Assembly: GCF_001667585.1 (NCBI RefSeq)
Contig: NZ_LZJZ01000031.1
Location: 1-64,000, forward strand
DNA length: 64,000 nucleotides
Direction of reading: 5' to 3'
Source: Mycobacterium sp. E2733
Lineage (GTDB): Bacteria > Actinomycetota > Actinomycetes > Mycobacteriales > Mycobacteriaceae
Shown here: positions 1 through 9,294 of the stretch, piece after piece
Layout of the letters: each line of letters opens with the position of its first letter
Position numbering within the stretch: the stretch's first letter is position 1
Translations under genes and position numbers: made by a program
The notes under the pieces: model-generated
Databases searched by the model: none
Told to the model about the DNA's origin: nothing
The model's input: the letters and a program-made list of their open reading frames with translations, nothing else

Positions 1-1
1 C

Positions 2-2434
2 GCGCGCGGTGAGGACCTCGCGGACCTGTGCGCCAGCGCGGCGCGGGTACGCGACGCGGGCTTGGCTTCGGCCGGCAGGCGCGGCCCCGGCGGCGGGTTG
101 CCCGTCACCTATTCGCGCAAGGTCTTCATCCCGGTCACCCACCTGTGCCGCGACACCTGCCATTACTGCACCTTCGTCACCGTGCCGGGCAAGCTGCGCG
201 CACAGGGCGCGGGCATGTATCTCGAGCCCGACGAGATCCTCGACATCGCCCGTCGCGGAGCCGAATTAGGTTGCAAGGAAGCTCTTTTCACCCTCGGTGA
301 CCGGCCCGAGGATCGCTGGCCGGAGGCGGGGCAGTGGCTCGGCGAACGCGGCTACGACTCCACGCTGTCCTACGTGCGGGCCATGGCGATCCGGGTGCTC
401 GAAGAGACCGGGCTGCTGCCGCACCTGAACCCCGGCGTGATGAGTTGGTCGGAGATGGCCCGGCTCAAGCCGGTGGCGCCGTCGATGGGCATGATGCTCG
501 AGACGACGTCGCGACGACTGTTCGAGACGAAAGGGCTTGCCCACTACGGCAGCCCGGACAAAGACCCCGCGGTGCGGCTGCGCACCCTCACCGATGCGGG
601 CCGGTTGTCCATTCCGTTCACCACCGGCCTGCTGGTCGGCATCGGCGAGACGCTGACCGAACGTGCCGAAACCTTGCACGCGATTCGCAAGTCGCACAAG
701 GAGTTCGGGCACGTCCAAGAGGTGATTGTGCAGAACTTCCGGGCCAAGGAACACACCGCCATGGCCGCCGTCCCCGACGTGGGGATCGACGACTACCTGG
801 CGACGGTGGCGGTCGCGCGGCTGGTGCTCGGTCCCGGCATGCGCATCCAGGCGCCGCCGAACCTGGTGTCCCGCGACGAGTGCCTGGCGCTGGTCGGCGC
901 CGGGGTCGACGACTGGGGCGGCGTGTCACCGCTGACACCCGATCACGTCAACCCCGAGCGGCCGTGGCCCGCTCTCGACGAGTTGGCCGACATCACCGCC
1001 GAGGCCGGATACGAACTGGTGCAGCGACTTACCGCCCAGCCCAAGTACGTGCAAGCCGGGGCGGCCTGGATCGATCCGCGGGTGCGTGGACACGTGACGG
1101 CGCTGGCCGACCCGGCGACCGGCCTGGCTCGCGACGTCAATCCGGTGGGGCTGCCCTGGCAGGAGCCCGACGACATCGCGTCCGCCGGGCGGGTCGACCT
1201 CAACGCCGCGATCGACACCGAGGGCCGCGCCACTGAAGCCCGCAGCGATCTGGACAGCGCCTTCGGCGACTGGGAATCGATCCGCGCGCAGGTGCACGAG
1301 CTGGCCGCGCAAGGCGCGAAAGCGCCAGAACGCCTAGACACCGATGTGCTTGCCGCGCTGCGAGCCGCGGAGCGCGATCCCGCCGGTTGCGCCGACAGCG
1401 AATACCTGGCGCTGGCGACCGCCGACGGACCGGCACTCGAAGCCGTTGCCGCCCTGGCGAATTCGCTACGCCGCGACACGGTGGGCGACGACGTGACATT
1501 CGTCGTGAACCGCAACATCAACTTCACCAACATCTGCTACACCGGGTGCCGGTTCTGCGCGTTCGCGCAGCGCAAGGGCGACGCCGACGCGTATTCGTTG
1601 TCCACGGAAGAGGTGGCCGACCGCGCGTGGGAGGCGCACGTCGAAGGGGCCACCGAGGTGTGCATGCAGGGCGGGATCGACCCGGAGTTGCCGGTCACCG
1701 GCTACGCCGACCTGGTCCGCGCCGTCAAGGCGCGGGTGCCGTCCATGCACGTGCATGCCTTCTCGCCGATGGAGATCGCCAACGGCGTGACCAAGAGCGG
1801 GCTGAGCGTCCGCGAGTGGCTGATCAGTTTGCGCGAGGCCGGGCTGGACACCATCCCGGGCACGGCGGCCGAGATCCTGGACGACGAAGTGCGCTGGGTG
1901 CTGACCAAGGGCAAGCTGCCGACGTCGGAATGGATCGACATCGTGACCACCGCACACGAGGTGGGGCTGCGGTCGTCGTCGACGATGATGTACGGGCACG
2001 TCGACAGCCCGCGGCACTGGGTGGGTCACCTCAACGTGCTGCGCCGGATCCAGGACCGCACCGGCGGATTCACCGAGTTCGTCCCGTTGCCGTTCGTGCA
2101 TCAGAGTTCGCCGTTGTACCTGGCGGGCGCGGCCCGGCCCGGGCCCACCCACCGCGACAACCGCGCCGTACACGCCCTGGCGCGAATCATGCTGCACGGC
2201 CGCATATCCCAGATTCAGACCAGCTGGGTCAAGCTCGGGGTCGAGCGCACACAGGTAATGCTCAACGGCGGCGCCAACGACCTGGGCGGCACGCTGATGG
2301 AGGAGACCATCTCGCGGATGGCCGGTTCGGAGCACGGGTCGGCCAAGAGCGTCGAGGAGCTGACCGCGATCGCCGAGGGGATCGGGCGCCCGGCGCGGCA
2401 ACGCACCACCACGTACGCCCCGCGGGCCGCTTAA
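2..2434 (+). CDS. fbiC: 7,8-didemethyl-8-hydroxy-5-deazariboflavin (FO) synthase, 5'-truncated by window edge
   Basis: FbiC makes the deazaflavin chromophore of coenzyme F420 from tyrosine and a ribityl-diaminouracil, using two radical-SAM halves (CofG-like, then CofH-like). Both radical-SAM clusters are visible: CRDTCHYC about 50 residues into the visible frame, and CYTGCRFC near 1537-1560. The frame is open from base 2, so the natural start lies upstream; the family is about 850 residues and roughly 810 are present. An internal TTG at 62 is not the start, because conserved sequence ([14 protein letters not shown]) precedes it. In M. tuberculosis the gene (Rv1173) also sits beside the TB8.4 antigen gene, which supports orthology. 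Confidence 0.97.
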   Translation, partial: ARGEDLADLCASAARVRDAGLASAGRRGPGGGLPVTYSRKVFIPVTHLCRDTCHYCTFVTVPGKLRAQGAGMYLEPDEILDIARRGAELGCKEALFTLGDRPEDRWPEAGQWLGERGYDSTLSYVRAMAIRVLEETGLLPHLNPGVMSWSEMARLKPVAPSMGMMLETTSRRLFETKGLAHYGSPDKDPAVRLRTLTDAGRLSIPFTTGLLVGIGETLTERAETLHAIRKSHKEFGHVQEVIVQNFRAKEHTAMAAVPDVGIDDYLATVAVARLVLGPGMRIQAPPNLVSRDECLALVGAGVDDWGGVSPLTPDHVNPERPWPALDELADITAEAGYELVQRLTAQPKYVQAGAAWIDPRVRGHVTALADPATGLARDVNPVGLPWQEPDDIASAGRVDLNAAIDTEGRATEARSDLDSAFGDWESIRAQVHELAAQGAKAPERLDTDVLAALRAAERDPAGCADSEYLALATADGPALEAVAALANSLRRDTVGDDVTFVVNRNINFTNICYTGCRFCAFAQRKGDADAYSLSTEEVADRAWEAHVEGATEVCMQGGIDPELPVTGYADLVRAVKARVPSMHVHAFSPMEIANGVTKSGLSVREWLISLREAGLDTIPGTAAEILDDEVRWVLTKGKLPTSEWIDIVTTAHEVGLRSSSTMMYGHVDSPRHWVGHLNVLRRIQDRTGGFTEFVPLPFVHQSSPLYLAGAARPGPTHRDNRAVHALARIMLHGRISQIQTSWVKLGVERTQVMLNGGANDLGGTLMEETISRMAGSEHGSAKSVEELTAIAEGIGRPARQRTTTYAPRAA

Positions 2435-2482
2435 CAGCCGGGGGCGGCGGGTATACCCGCGCCGTGAACCGACAGATCGACG

Positions 2483-3229
2483 ATGACCGGTTCCCTTCAG
2501 TGGCGGCCGTTCGTGGCCGCGGTGCAGCGGCGGCGGCCCGACGCGGGCACCTGGTGCGAGGCCTGGACGGTGCGCGACATCGTCGTCCATCAGGCCGGAA
2601 ACGCCGAGGAGATCGCCCGGGTGCTGGCCGCTCACCTGGAAGGCGAACCCGTCGGCACGCGCGGCTTCGAGGAACGCGAAGGGCCCCTGCGCGCTCTGAA
2701 CGACGCCGACCTGTGGGACGCGCTGTTCGACCGGATGGCCACCCTCAACCGGATCGCGGAAGCGGCCGACGGGGTGTCCCAGGACACCGACGTCGCGTGG
2801 ACGGGCCGCACCATGAAGGTGCCCTGGTTCGCCGAACACATGCGCGAAGAGCTGGTGCTGCACGGCTGGGACATCAGCGGCGATGACGTGGCGGCCCAGG
2901 CGCGGCTGGCCGAGCCCTGGATGACCACCCACAGCGTCATCGCGGTCGGAAAGCCGTTGCTGGCCAAGGGCGCCAAGCAATTGCGGCCCGGCGAGCGCAT
3001 CGAGGCCAGGCTGCGGGCCGCCGGCACCGACGACGTCGTGATCAGCGCTGAAGCGGACCGCACCGCCATCGGACTCAGCGAACCCGAGGGCCAAGCCACC
3101 CTGGAGACCGACCCTGCCGCGCGCGTGCTACTGCTCTGGGGGCGTAAGCCCGCAGACCCATCGCGAATATGCAGCCGCGTCGGACCGGAAACCCTGGGCC
3201 GCGTGCGCGGCCTGCTCAGCGGTTACTGA
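2483..3229 (+). CDS. Maleylpyruvate isomerase N-terminal domain (mycothiol-dependent/DinB-like) family protein
   Basis: This 248-residue protein has the N-terminal helical-bundle signature of the actinobacterial mycothiol-dependent maleylpyruvate isomerase family: WCEAWTVRDIVVHQAGNAEEI, resembling the usual W-x-V-x-D-v-v-x-H core with a metal-ligand His. The rest follows the C-terminal MDMPI-like pattern. Most members have no assigned substrate; some use mycothiol. The ATG at 2483 gives the full family start. Its 3' end overlaps the oppositely oriented TB8.4-like gene tail to tail by 7 bp. It is an insertion relative to the M. tuberculosis fbiC-Rv1174c junction as I remember it. The family assignment is fairly safe; the reaction is unknown. 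Confidence 0.8.
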   Translation: MTGSLQWRPFVAAVQRRRPDAGTWCEAWTVRDIVVHQAGNAEEIARVLAAHLEGEPVGTRGFEEREGPLRALNDADLWDALFDRMATLNRIAEAADGVSQDTDVAWTGRTMKVPWFAEHMREELVLHGWDISGDDVAAQARLAEPWMTTHSVIAVGKPLLAKGAKQLRPGERIEARLRAAGTDDVVISAEADRTAIGLSEPEGQATLETDPAARVLLLWGRKPADPSRICSRVGPETLGRVRGLLSGY

Positions 3230-3570
3230 TCCGCGTGGAAGTTGTTGCAGGTGACCGCGACCTGGTTGATGTCGTCGTAGTACTTCTGCGCCGACGGCAT
3301 GGCCTGGATCTGCTGGGCCATCTCCTGCCGCTTGGGCGGCGGCGCGGCCAAGAAGTTGCGGATGTAGGACTGCGCCACCGGCGAGCTGTTCAACTTCGTG
3401 GCGGCGGCGGGATCCGTGGCGTTGAGCGCCGCAATCACCTGCCCGTAGTTGCACGTGGTGTTGATGATTGCGTCCGTCGGGTTTGCGGACGCGATTCCGG
3501 CCCCGGCGGTCAACGCCACGGCCGCGCCCCCGAGCGCAACGGTCAATTTGGTCAACGACAGCCTCACCAT
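3223..3570 (-). CDS. Secreted TB8.4-like T-cell antigen (Rv1174c-like)
   Basis: A 115-residue exported protein of the heme-binding-like/TB8.4 family. Residues 1 to about 29 form a signal peptide (basic start, hydrophobic core, cleavage near ASA-NP). The mature part matches the M. tuberculosis antigen closely (INTTCNYGQVIAALNATDP, SPVAQSYIRNFLAAPP). It keeps the two Cys of the family, one in TTCNYGQ and one in VTCNNF near the C-terminus. The ATG at 3570 is preceded by a GGGAAGGG ribosome site; the longer upstream frame has no support. Function is unknown; the M. tuberculosis homologue is an immunodominant low-molecular-weight antigen. Confidence 0.92.
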   Translation of the reverse strand: MVRLSLTKLTVALGGAAVALTAGAGIASANPTDAIINTTCNYGQVIAALNATDPAAATKLNSSPVAQSYIRNFLAAPPPKRQEMAQQIQAMPSAQKYYDDINQVAVTCNNFHADQ

Positions 3571-3944
3571 GTGTGGACACCCTTCCCCAGTTAATGCACC
3601 GCTATCACGGCGACGACACTTGCCCAGCGGCTGTCGCCTGCGGTCGAGGTTACCAGGCGTCGCGAGCATGCTTCCAACGCAATGCATATCGCGGAGCACC
3701 GCAGAAGTGCGACTTTTCGCAGGTCAGCGCGCTGCACAGCGTGTTCGCCCTCGGCGAAAAGGGCCCCGCCCGCGGCGTTCGAGACTGACAGTCTTAAATC
3801 GTCAATTTAACGGGCGTGCCAAGTGGTTGACGTGTATGTGCAACGTCTAGTATCAGTAACCGAAAGCTTTGTCCTGGAGCGGCCGGAAGCACAGGGCGCG
3901 AGCCGAAGAGCAGCCCACCGAAGTAGTACATGGAGGAAACGTCT
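3571..3944. other. Intergenic region between divergent TB8.4-like gene and fdxC
   Basis: This 374-bp divergent intergenic region holds the promoters of both flanking genes. In M. tuberculosis fadH and Rv1176c lie between these two genes; no remnant of either is seen here. AT-rich stretches near 3790-3860 suggest the fdxC promoter. Confidence 0.5.
3827..3853 (+). promoter_or_regulatory. Possible SigA-type promoter of fdxC
   Basis: TTGACG at 3827-3832 and TAGTAT at 3848-3853 resemble -35 and -10 boxes about 90 bp upstream of fdxC. The 15-bp spacer is shorter than the usual 17, so this is tentative. Confidence 0.3.
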
Positions 3945-4271
3945 GTGACCTACACGATCGCCGAGCCCTGTGTCGACATCAAAGACAAGGCATGTATCGA
4001 GGAGTGCCCGGTCGACTGCATCTACGAGGGCGCACGGATGCTGTACATCCATCCCGACGAGTGCGTCGACTGCGGAGCGTGCGAGCCCGTCTGCCCCGTC
4101 GAAGCGATCTACTACGAAGACGACGTGCCCGAGCAATGGAGCCAGTACACGCAGATCAACGCCGACTTCTTCACCGAGCTGGGGTCGCCGGGCGGCGCCG
4201 CCAAGGTCGGCATGACCGAGAACGACCCCCAGGTCGTCAAGGACCTGCCGCCCCAGGGCGAGGGCGACTGA
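3945..4271 (+). CDS. fdxC: Ferredoxin FdxC (7Fe-8S type)
   Basis: A 108-residue low-potential electron carrier with two cluster-binding regions: Cys ligands in the N-terminal part (EPCVD, KACIEECPVDCIYEG) and the canonical CVDCGACEPVCPVEAI of the second cluster, followed by the long acidic tail of mycobacterial 7Fe ferredoxins. The GTG at 3945 is chosen because GGAGGAAA lies 7 bases upstream; it gives VTYTIAEPC, matching the Rv1177 N-terminus. An in-frame ATG at 3930 would put the ribosome site inside the gene. The aminotransferase starts 66 bp downstream on the same strand, so co-transcription is likely. Confidence 0.95.
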   Translation: MTYTIAEPCVDIKDKACIEECPVDCIYEGARMLYIHPDECVDCGACEPVCPVEAIYYEDDVPEQWSQYTQINADFFTELGSPGGAAKVGMTENDPQVVKDLPPQGEGD

Positions 4272-4336
4272 GCGGCCCGGTGCTGGATTGGCCCCTGGAT
4301 AGGCCCGGCGTGAGGCAGCGCGCCCCACGCGGGCGG

Positions 4337-5422
4337 GTGTCCGCGTCCCTGCCGGAGTTCCCCTGGGACACGCTGGCCGACGCGAAAGCGCTGGCCGGTT
4401 CCCATCCCGACGGGATCGTCGACCTGTCCGTCGGCACCCCCGTCGACCCGGTGGCGCCGGTGATATCCGACGCGCTGGCCGCCGCCGGTTCCTCGTCCGG
4501 ATATCCCGCCACCGCCGGCACCCCGCAATTGCGTGAAGCGGCGGTCGCCGCGCTGGCCCGCCGCTTCGGCGTGACCGGGCTGACCGAGGCCGCCGTGCTG
4601 CCGGTGATCGGCAGCAAGGAGCTCATCGCCTGGTTGCCGACGCTGCTGGGGCTGGGGTCCGCGGACCTGATCGTGGTGCCAGAGCTGGCGTACCCGACCT
4701 ATGACGTCGGGGCGCGGCTGGCCGGAACGACGGTGCTGCGGGCGGATTCGTTGACCCAGTTGGGCCCGCAATCGCCGGCGCTGATCTACCTCAACTCGCC
4801 GAGCAACCCGACCGGGCGCGTGTTGGGCGTAGACCACCTGCGCAAAGTGGTCGGTTGGGCGCGCGAGCGGGGCAGTTTGGTGGCGTCCGACGAGTGTTAC
4901 CTGGGCCTGGGCTGGGAGACCCAACCGCTGTCGATCCTGCATCCGTCGGTCTGCGACGGCGACCACCGCGGGCTGCTCGCGATCCACTCGCTGTCGAAGA
5001 GCTCGTCGCTGGCCGGTTACCGGGCCGGATTCGTCGCCGGGGATCCGGACCTGGTGGCCGAGCTGCTGGCGGTGCGCAAACACGCCGGGATGATGGTGCC
5101 GACGCCCGTGCAGGCGGCCATGGTCGCCGCCCTGGACGACGATGTCCACGAGCGAGCGCAGCGGGAACGGTACGAACGGCGGCGGGAAGCGTTGTTGCCG
5201 GCGCTGCGCTCGGCCGGATTTGCCGTGGACCATTCCGAGGCGGGCCTGTATCTGTGGGCGACCCGCGGCGAGCCGTGCGCGGACAGCGTCACCTGGCTGG
5301 CCGACCGCGGCATCCTGGTGGCGCCCGGCCATTTCTACGGCCCGCGCGGCGCGCAGCACGTGCGCGTCGCGTTGACGGCGACCGACGAGCGGATCGCGGC
5401 CGCCGTGCGGCGGCTCGCCTAG
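4337..5422 (+). CDS. dapC: Succinyldiaminopimelate transaminase (DapC, Rv1178-like)
   Basis: PLP-dependent class I/II aminotransferase of the actinobacterial DapC family, assigned to the N-succinyl-LL-diaminopimelate step of lysine and peptidoglycan synthesis. Visible features are the NSPSNPTGRV substrate/PLP loop, SDECYLGLGWE, and the Schiff-base lysine in SLSKSSSLAGYRAGF. The GTG at 4337 (VSASLPEFPWDTL) gives 361 residues, the family length; the same frame runs open upstream only because it shadows fdxC. M. tuberculosis has a second candidate (Rv0858c), so the physiological role of this copy is less certain than its fold. Confidence 0.9.
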   Translation: MSASLPEFPWDTLADAKALAGSHPDGIVDLSVGTPVDPVAPVISDALAAAGSSSGYPATAGTPQLREAAVAALARRFGVTGLTEAAVLPVIGSKELIAWLPTLLGLGSADLIVVPELAYPTYDVGARLAGTTVLRADSLTQLGPQSPALIYLNSPSNPTGRVLGVDHLRKVVGWARERGSLVASDECYLGLGWETQPLSILHPSVCDGDHRGLLAIHSLSKSSSLAGYRAGFVAGDPDLVAELLAVRKHAGMMVPTPVQAAMVAALDDDVHERAQRERYERRREALLPALRSAGFAVDHSEAGLYLWATRGEPCADSVTWLADRGILVAPGHFYGPRGAQHVRVALTATDERIAAAVRRLA

Positions 5423-5524
5423 CCCGGTGACGATGCGCGCCGCCTCGCGGCGCGAGGAGGAGGCGGGCCATCTGGCCTAGCCCGGTGACGATGCGCGCCG
5501 CCTCGCGGCGCGAGGAGGAGGCGG
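5417..5524. repeat. Two-copy 58-bp tandem repeat with internal inverted repeat, 3' of dapC
   Basis: A 50-bp unit starting at the dapC stop codon (5417-5466) is repeated without visible change at 5475-5524, a period of 58 bp. A third partial start (GCCTAGCC) lies at 5528-5535. Each unit contains GCCGCCTCGCGGCG facing GAGGAGGAGGCGG, able to form a GC-rich hairpin. It may act as a terminator between dapC and the permease, or be a mycobacterial interspersed repeat prone to copy-number change. Confidence 0.85.
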
Positions 5525-5627
5525 CTCGCCTAGCCGAAACCGACCAGCCGCCACAAATGGCGGCCGCCGGCGTGCACAATGCATCGAAGGTGTTTTGCCC
5601 GCTCAACCTCGGGTAAGGACGGTGGTC

Positions 5628-8000
5628 GTGACGACTTCGGCCGACAAGCTGCGCATCCCCCTTTCGGTCGGGGACATCGTCAAGCGGGTGTTCCTGGGAA
5701 AGCCGCTGATCACTGAGGACATCGCCTCCGAGAAGCTGTCGAATTCGGTTGCCCTGGGCGCGCTTTCGCCGGATGCGGTGTCGTCCGTCGCCTATGGTCC
5801 CGAGCAGATCCTGATCGAACTGCTGCCGCATGCAGGGCTGGCCGCCTTCCTGCTGTTGCTTCCCATCACCGGTGTCATCCTGCTCATCCTGGTGCTGGTG
5901 GCCGCCTCGTACCGGCAAGTGGTGATGGCCTACACGCGGGCGGGCGGCTCCTACATCGTCGCCCGGGACAACTTCGGGCCCCGGGTCGCGCAAATCGCCG
6001 CCGCGGCGCTGCTGATCGACTACGTCGTCACCGTTGCGGTGCAATCGGCGGCCGGGACGGTTGCGGTGGTGTCGGCGGTTCCCGCGCTCGGCCCGTACAG
6101 CCTCGAACTCACCGTCGGTGTCGTCGTTGCGATCTGCTACGCGAACTTGCGCGGGCTGAAGGAAGCAGGACTGCCCTTCGCCGTTGCCACCTATTCCTTC
6201 ATCGTCATGGTCGGCCTGACGATCGTGGTCGGCGTGATCCGCGCATTCGCAGGGAACCTGCCGATTTACGACCCCGCGCACCTGGCCGGAACGGTACCGG
6301 TTCACCAGGGCAACGGGTTGGTGCTGGGCGCGACAATTTTGGTCTTGCTGCGGGCGTTCGCCAACGGAGGCTCGTCGCTGACGGGGGTCGAGGCCATCTC
6401 CAACACGGTGGATTACTTTCGAAAGCCGCAGGGCCGCAACGCGCGCCGCGTGCTCACCGCCATGGCCACCATCCTCGGCCTCCTGCTGGCCGGCGTCGCC
6501 TACCTGGCGCACGTCACCCACGCCACGCCGTATCTCACCGAATACCCCTCGGTGCTGTCGCAGATCGGCCGTGCCGTCTTCGGCAACGGCGTGATCGGCG
6601 ACGTCTTCTACATCCTGGTTCAGGCCGCGACCGCCGCCATCTTGTTCACCGGTGCGAACACCAGTTTCAACGGATTCCCGGCGCTGGCCAGCTTCGTCGC
6701 CGAGGACCGCTTCCTGCCGCGCCAACTCACCAAACGCGGTCACCGGCTGGTCTTTTCGAACGGCATCATCACCCTGACGGCGCTGTCGGTGCTGTTGCTG
6801 GTGGTGACCGGCGGGTCGGTCAGCGCGCTGGTCCCGTTCTATGCGATCGGCGTCTTCACCGGCTTCTCGATGGCCGGCTACGGGATGACCAAACACCATC
6901 TGACGCACCGGGAACCGGGATGGCGGCACCGCCTGGCGATCAACCTGTCCGCGGCGATCCTGTCGACGATCGTGGTGGGCATCTTCGCGGTGGCGAAATT
7001 CACCGAGGGCGCGTGGCTGGTGGTCGTCGTCTTCCCACTGCTGGTGTTCATGCTGATGCGGCTCAACCGCGAATACCGCGCCGAGGCAGCCATTCTCGAG
7101 ATGTTCCGCACCGACCGTCCAGAGTTGGTGAAGTATGCGCGGCACCGGGTGTTCGTCCTCGTCGACTCCGTCGACCTGGCGGTGATCGAAGCGTTGCGCT
7201 ACGGCAGGGGATTACGAGCCGACGAGCTGACCGCGGTGCACTTCATGGTCGACCCGGCCCACGCCGCCCAACTGCGGAAGCGCTGGGATCACTTCGATCT
7301 CGACACCCCGCTGCGGGTGGTGGACTGCCCGGACCGGCGGATCAGCCGCGCCGCGCAGCTGCTGGTCGCCAAGGCGCGCGAAGAACAACCGCACACCAAC
7401 GTGACGGTGTTGCTGCCCCGGCGAACGTTCGCGCGGCTGCTGGGCAGGCTGCTGCATGACCGCACCGCGGACAAGATCTCCCGCGCGGTGAGCCTGATCC
7501 CCGATGCGGCGGCGACGATCGTGCCCTACGACGTGGAATCGCGCATCAAGGAGGCCTACCCCGACACCTTCGAGCAGCGGATCGCGCAGGAGATCGACAA
7601 GCTCGAGGCGTGGGTGTCCAAGGGTGAGGACGAGAAGGTGGACGCCTACGAGCACCCCGAGCGGCCGGCCTCGGTCATCCTGGTGGCCGGCCTGATCTCG
7701 GGGCAACGAGCCACCGTCGAGGGTCGGGTCAACCAAGTCGAGGACGTCACCGACCGCGGGCGCACCTTCCGGCAGGTGGTCGTCGGGGACAACAGCGGGG
7801 AGATGACGGTCACCTTCCGTCCCGGACACGGAGGCGCGGACATTCAGCCCGGCCAGCTATTGCGGATCACCGGAAAGGCCCGCCAGACCGGCAACCGGCC
7901 CATCTCGATGATCGATCCGACGTATCACGTGATCGAGGACCCCGCAAAGGCCGTCGACTCCGGCGAATCCGGCGAATCCGGCGAAACCGGCGAAGCGTAA
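5628..8000 (+). CDS. KimA-like APC-superfamily potassium importer with C-terminal OB-fold
   Basis: Integral membrane permease of about 790 residues. The N-terminal 450 residues carry about twelve hydrophobic segments and motifs shared with Bacillus KimA ([65 protein letters not shown]). They are followed by the soluble domain typical of KimA ([14 protein letters not shown]). The last ~100 residues ([26 protein letters not shown] to DPTYHVIED) look like an OB-fold, then a repetitive SGE tail. KimA proteins are K+/H+ symporters controlled by c-di-AMP. GTG 5628 is chosen for an AAGGA site 8 bases upstream; TTG 5595 is the longest option. It occupies the place of Rv1179c. The transported ion is inferred by homology only. 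Confidence 0.75.
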   Translation: MTTSADKLRIPLSVGDIVKRVFLGKPLITEDIASEKLSNSVALGALSPDAVSSVAYGPEQILIELLPHAGLAAFLLLLPITGVILLILVLVAASYRQVVMAYTRAGGSYIVARDNFGPRVAQIAAAALLIDYVVTVAVQSAAGTVAVVSAVPALGPYSLELTVGVVVAICYANLRGLKEAGLPFAVATYSFIVMVGLTIVVGVIRAFAGNLPIYDPAHLAGTVPVHQGNGLVLGATILVLLRAFANGGSSLTGVEAISNTVDYFRKPQGRNARRVLTAMATILGLLLAGVAYLAHVTHATPYLTEYPSVLSQIGRAVFGNGVIGDVFYILVQAATAAILFTGANTSFNGFPALASFVAEDRFLPRQLTKRGHRLVFSNGIITLTALSVLLLVVTGGSVSALVPFYAIGVFTGFSMAGYGMTKHHLTHREPGWRHRLAINLSAAILSTIVVGIFAVAKFTEGAWLVVVVFPLLVFMLMRLNREYRAEAAILEMFRTDRPELVKYARHRVFVLVDSVDLAVIEALRYGRGLRADELTAVHFMVDPAHAAQLRKRWDHFDLDTPLRVVDCPDRRISRAAQLLVAKAREEQPHTNVTVLLPRRTFARLLGRLLHDRTADKISRAVSLIPDAAATIVPYDVESRIKEAYPDTFEQRIAQEIDKLEAWVSKGEDEKVDAYEHPERPASVILVAGLISGQRATVEGRVNQVEDVTDRGRTFRQVVVGDNSGEMTVTFRPGHGGADIQPGQLLRITGKARQTGNRPISMIDPTYHVIEDPAKAVDSGESGESGETGEA

Positions 8001-8043
8001 CGTCCGGCCGATCGGGGATCATCCCCCGCGCGGGCACACTCGG

Positions 8044-8382
8044 TTGGCCCGATCCGCTTGGAAAACAAGATGTTTCGTCCGGCACCCGGACACGGGCAAA
8101 TTCCTGGCCGAGCTGAGGGCGCTGCCCCGCGAGGAATGGCCCACCGCGATTCGGCGGCTGCCGTCCGGTCAGCTCAGCCTATTGCTGCGGCGCACAATCG
8201 ATCCCGATCGTCCGTTGTCAGACTATGGATTGGATTCGCTCGGTAATCTCGAGCTGCGAACCCGCATCGAGACCGAAACGGGTGTGCGCATCAGCCCCAC
8301 CAAGATCACCACGGTTCGTGATCTGGCGGAGCATCTGTGCGACGAGCTGGCCGCTTCGGAAGCGGCTGCGTCAGCGTCCTGA
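8044..8382 (+). CDS. Stand-alone acyl carrier protein domain, remnant of a type I polyketide synthase
   Basis: A 112-residue ORF whose second half is a phosphopantetheine-binding domain: [44 protein letters not shown], with the carrier Ser in DSL. The preceding [15 protein letters not shown] linker and the domain itself resemble the C-terminal end of the mycobacterial PKS that lies here in M. tuberculosis (pks4, Rv1181). No ketosynthase, acyltransferase or other PKS domain remains. The start is uncertain (TTG 8044, no clear ribosome site). It could be a decaying fragment or a still-translated free ACP serving the nearby FAAL. Confidence 0.65.
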   Translation: MARSAWKTRCFVRHPDTGKFLAELRALPREEWPTAIRRLPSGQLSLLLRRTIDPDRPLSDYGLDSLGNLELRTRIETETGVRISPTKITTVRDLAEHLCDELAASEAAASAS

Positions 8383-8600
8383 TGAAGCGGATGCCTACCC
8401 CGGAAAGGCGAGTGCCGCACCCCGACCCCGAAAACCGTCCTAAACTGACCATCTTGGCTTGTAGACTTGCTGAAGTCCGGTTTTACTCGCAGGCGATGCC
8501 GCGCACGGGGGTTGTCAGGAATGAGCGCGCCGGAGCGCCGGTTGAGAGGACCACGGGCCGCGTAGGAGGTGACGCGTGCAATCCCGACGAGGAGCTGAGG
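8383..8600. other. Intergenic region before cysC
   Basis: About 220 bp separate the ACP remnant from cysC. An open frame reads through it into cysC (from 8337) but shows no conserved sequence. It presumably holds the cysC promoter; no confident boxes were found. Confidence 0.4.
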
Positions 8601-9293
8601 ATGTCCAACAACATCACCTGGCACGACCACCAGATCTCTCGCGAGGCGCGCGAACGGCTCAACGGCCACAAGGGCTGCGTCATCTGGTTCACCGGGCTGA
8701 GCGCCAGCGGCAAAAGCACGATCGCGAACATCGTCGAGCAGAAGCTGCACGAGCGCGGCGTGCGGAGCTACCTGCTGGACGGCGACAACGTTCGCCACGG
8801 GCTCAACGCCGGCCCGACTCTCCTCGAAGAGCGGCACGGTGTCGAGTTCGCGAAGCGGTTCGGCCTGGGGTTTTCCGCCGAGGACCGTGAGGAGAACATC
8901 CGGCGCCTCGGGGCGGTCGCGAAGTTGTTCTGCGATGCCGGGGTCATCACCCTGACGGCCTTCATCAGCCCGTACCGGCATGACCGCGACGCGGTTCGCG
9001 CCACCCTCGCCGACGGCGATTTCCTGGAGATCTTCATCGACACGCCGATCGAGGTTTGCGAGCAGCGTGATCCGAAAGGGTTGTACAAGAAGGCGCGGGC
9101 CGGCGAGATCAGGGGCTTCACCGGAATCGACGATCCGTACGAGGCCCCGCTGAACCCGGAACTGCGGCTCGAGGGCGGCACGAAGGATGCGGACACGCTG
9201 GCCGAGGAGGTGGTCGCTCACCTCGAGAAGGAGGGCGTCATTCCCGCCCGTGCCGCACGGGGGTTCGACACACACCGCGAAGCGAGGTCATGA
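8601..9293 (+). CDS. cysC: Adenylylsulfate kinase (APS kinase)
   Basis: Phosphorylates adenosine 5'-phosphosulfate to PAPS, the sulfate donor for sulfotransferases and for assimilation. The 230-residue protein has the P-loop GLSASGKST at residues 32-40, DGDNVRHGL, the conserved [13 protein letters not shown] segment, and [25 protein letters not shown]. It is a stand-alone CysC, not the CysNC fusion of M. tuberculosis. The ATG at 8601 begins the conserved domain with a GAGG-rich leader; the longer upstream frame is unsupported. The sat gene begins 1 bp after its stop, so the two are an operon that converts sulfate to PAPS. Confidence 0.95.
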   Translation: MSNNITWHDHQISREARERLNGHKGCVIWFTGLSASGKSTIANIVEQKLHERGVRSYLLDGDNVRHGLNAGPTLLEERHGVEFAKRFGLGFSAEDREENIRRLGAVAKLFCDAGVITLTAFISPYRHDRDAVRATLADGDFLEIFIDTPIEVCEQRDPKGLYKKARAGEIRGFTGIDDPYEAPLNPELRLEGGTKDADTLAEEVVAHLEKEGVIPARAARGFDTHREARS

Positions 9294-9294
9294 G

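Noticed and set aside
1466-3094. 542-codon minus-strand frame across fbiC and the MDMPI gene
   Set aside because: Antisense to two well-supported genes; composition typical of a shadow frame.
5289-7145. 618-codon minus-strand frame
   Set aside because: Antisense to the KimA-like permease, rich in His/Arg/Gln, no motif.
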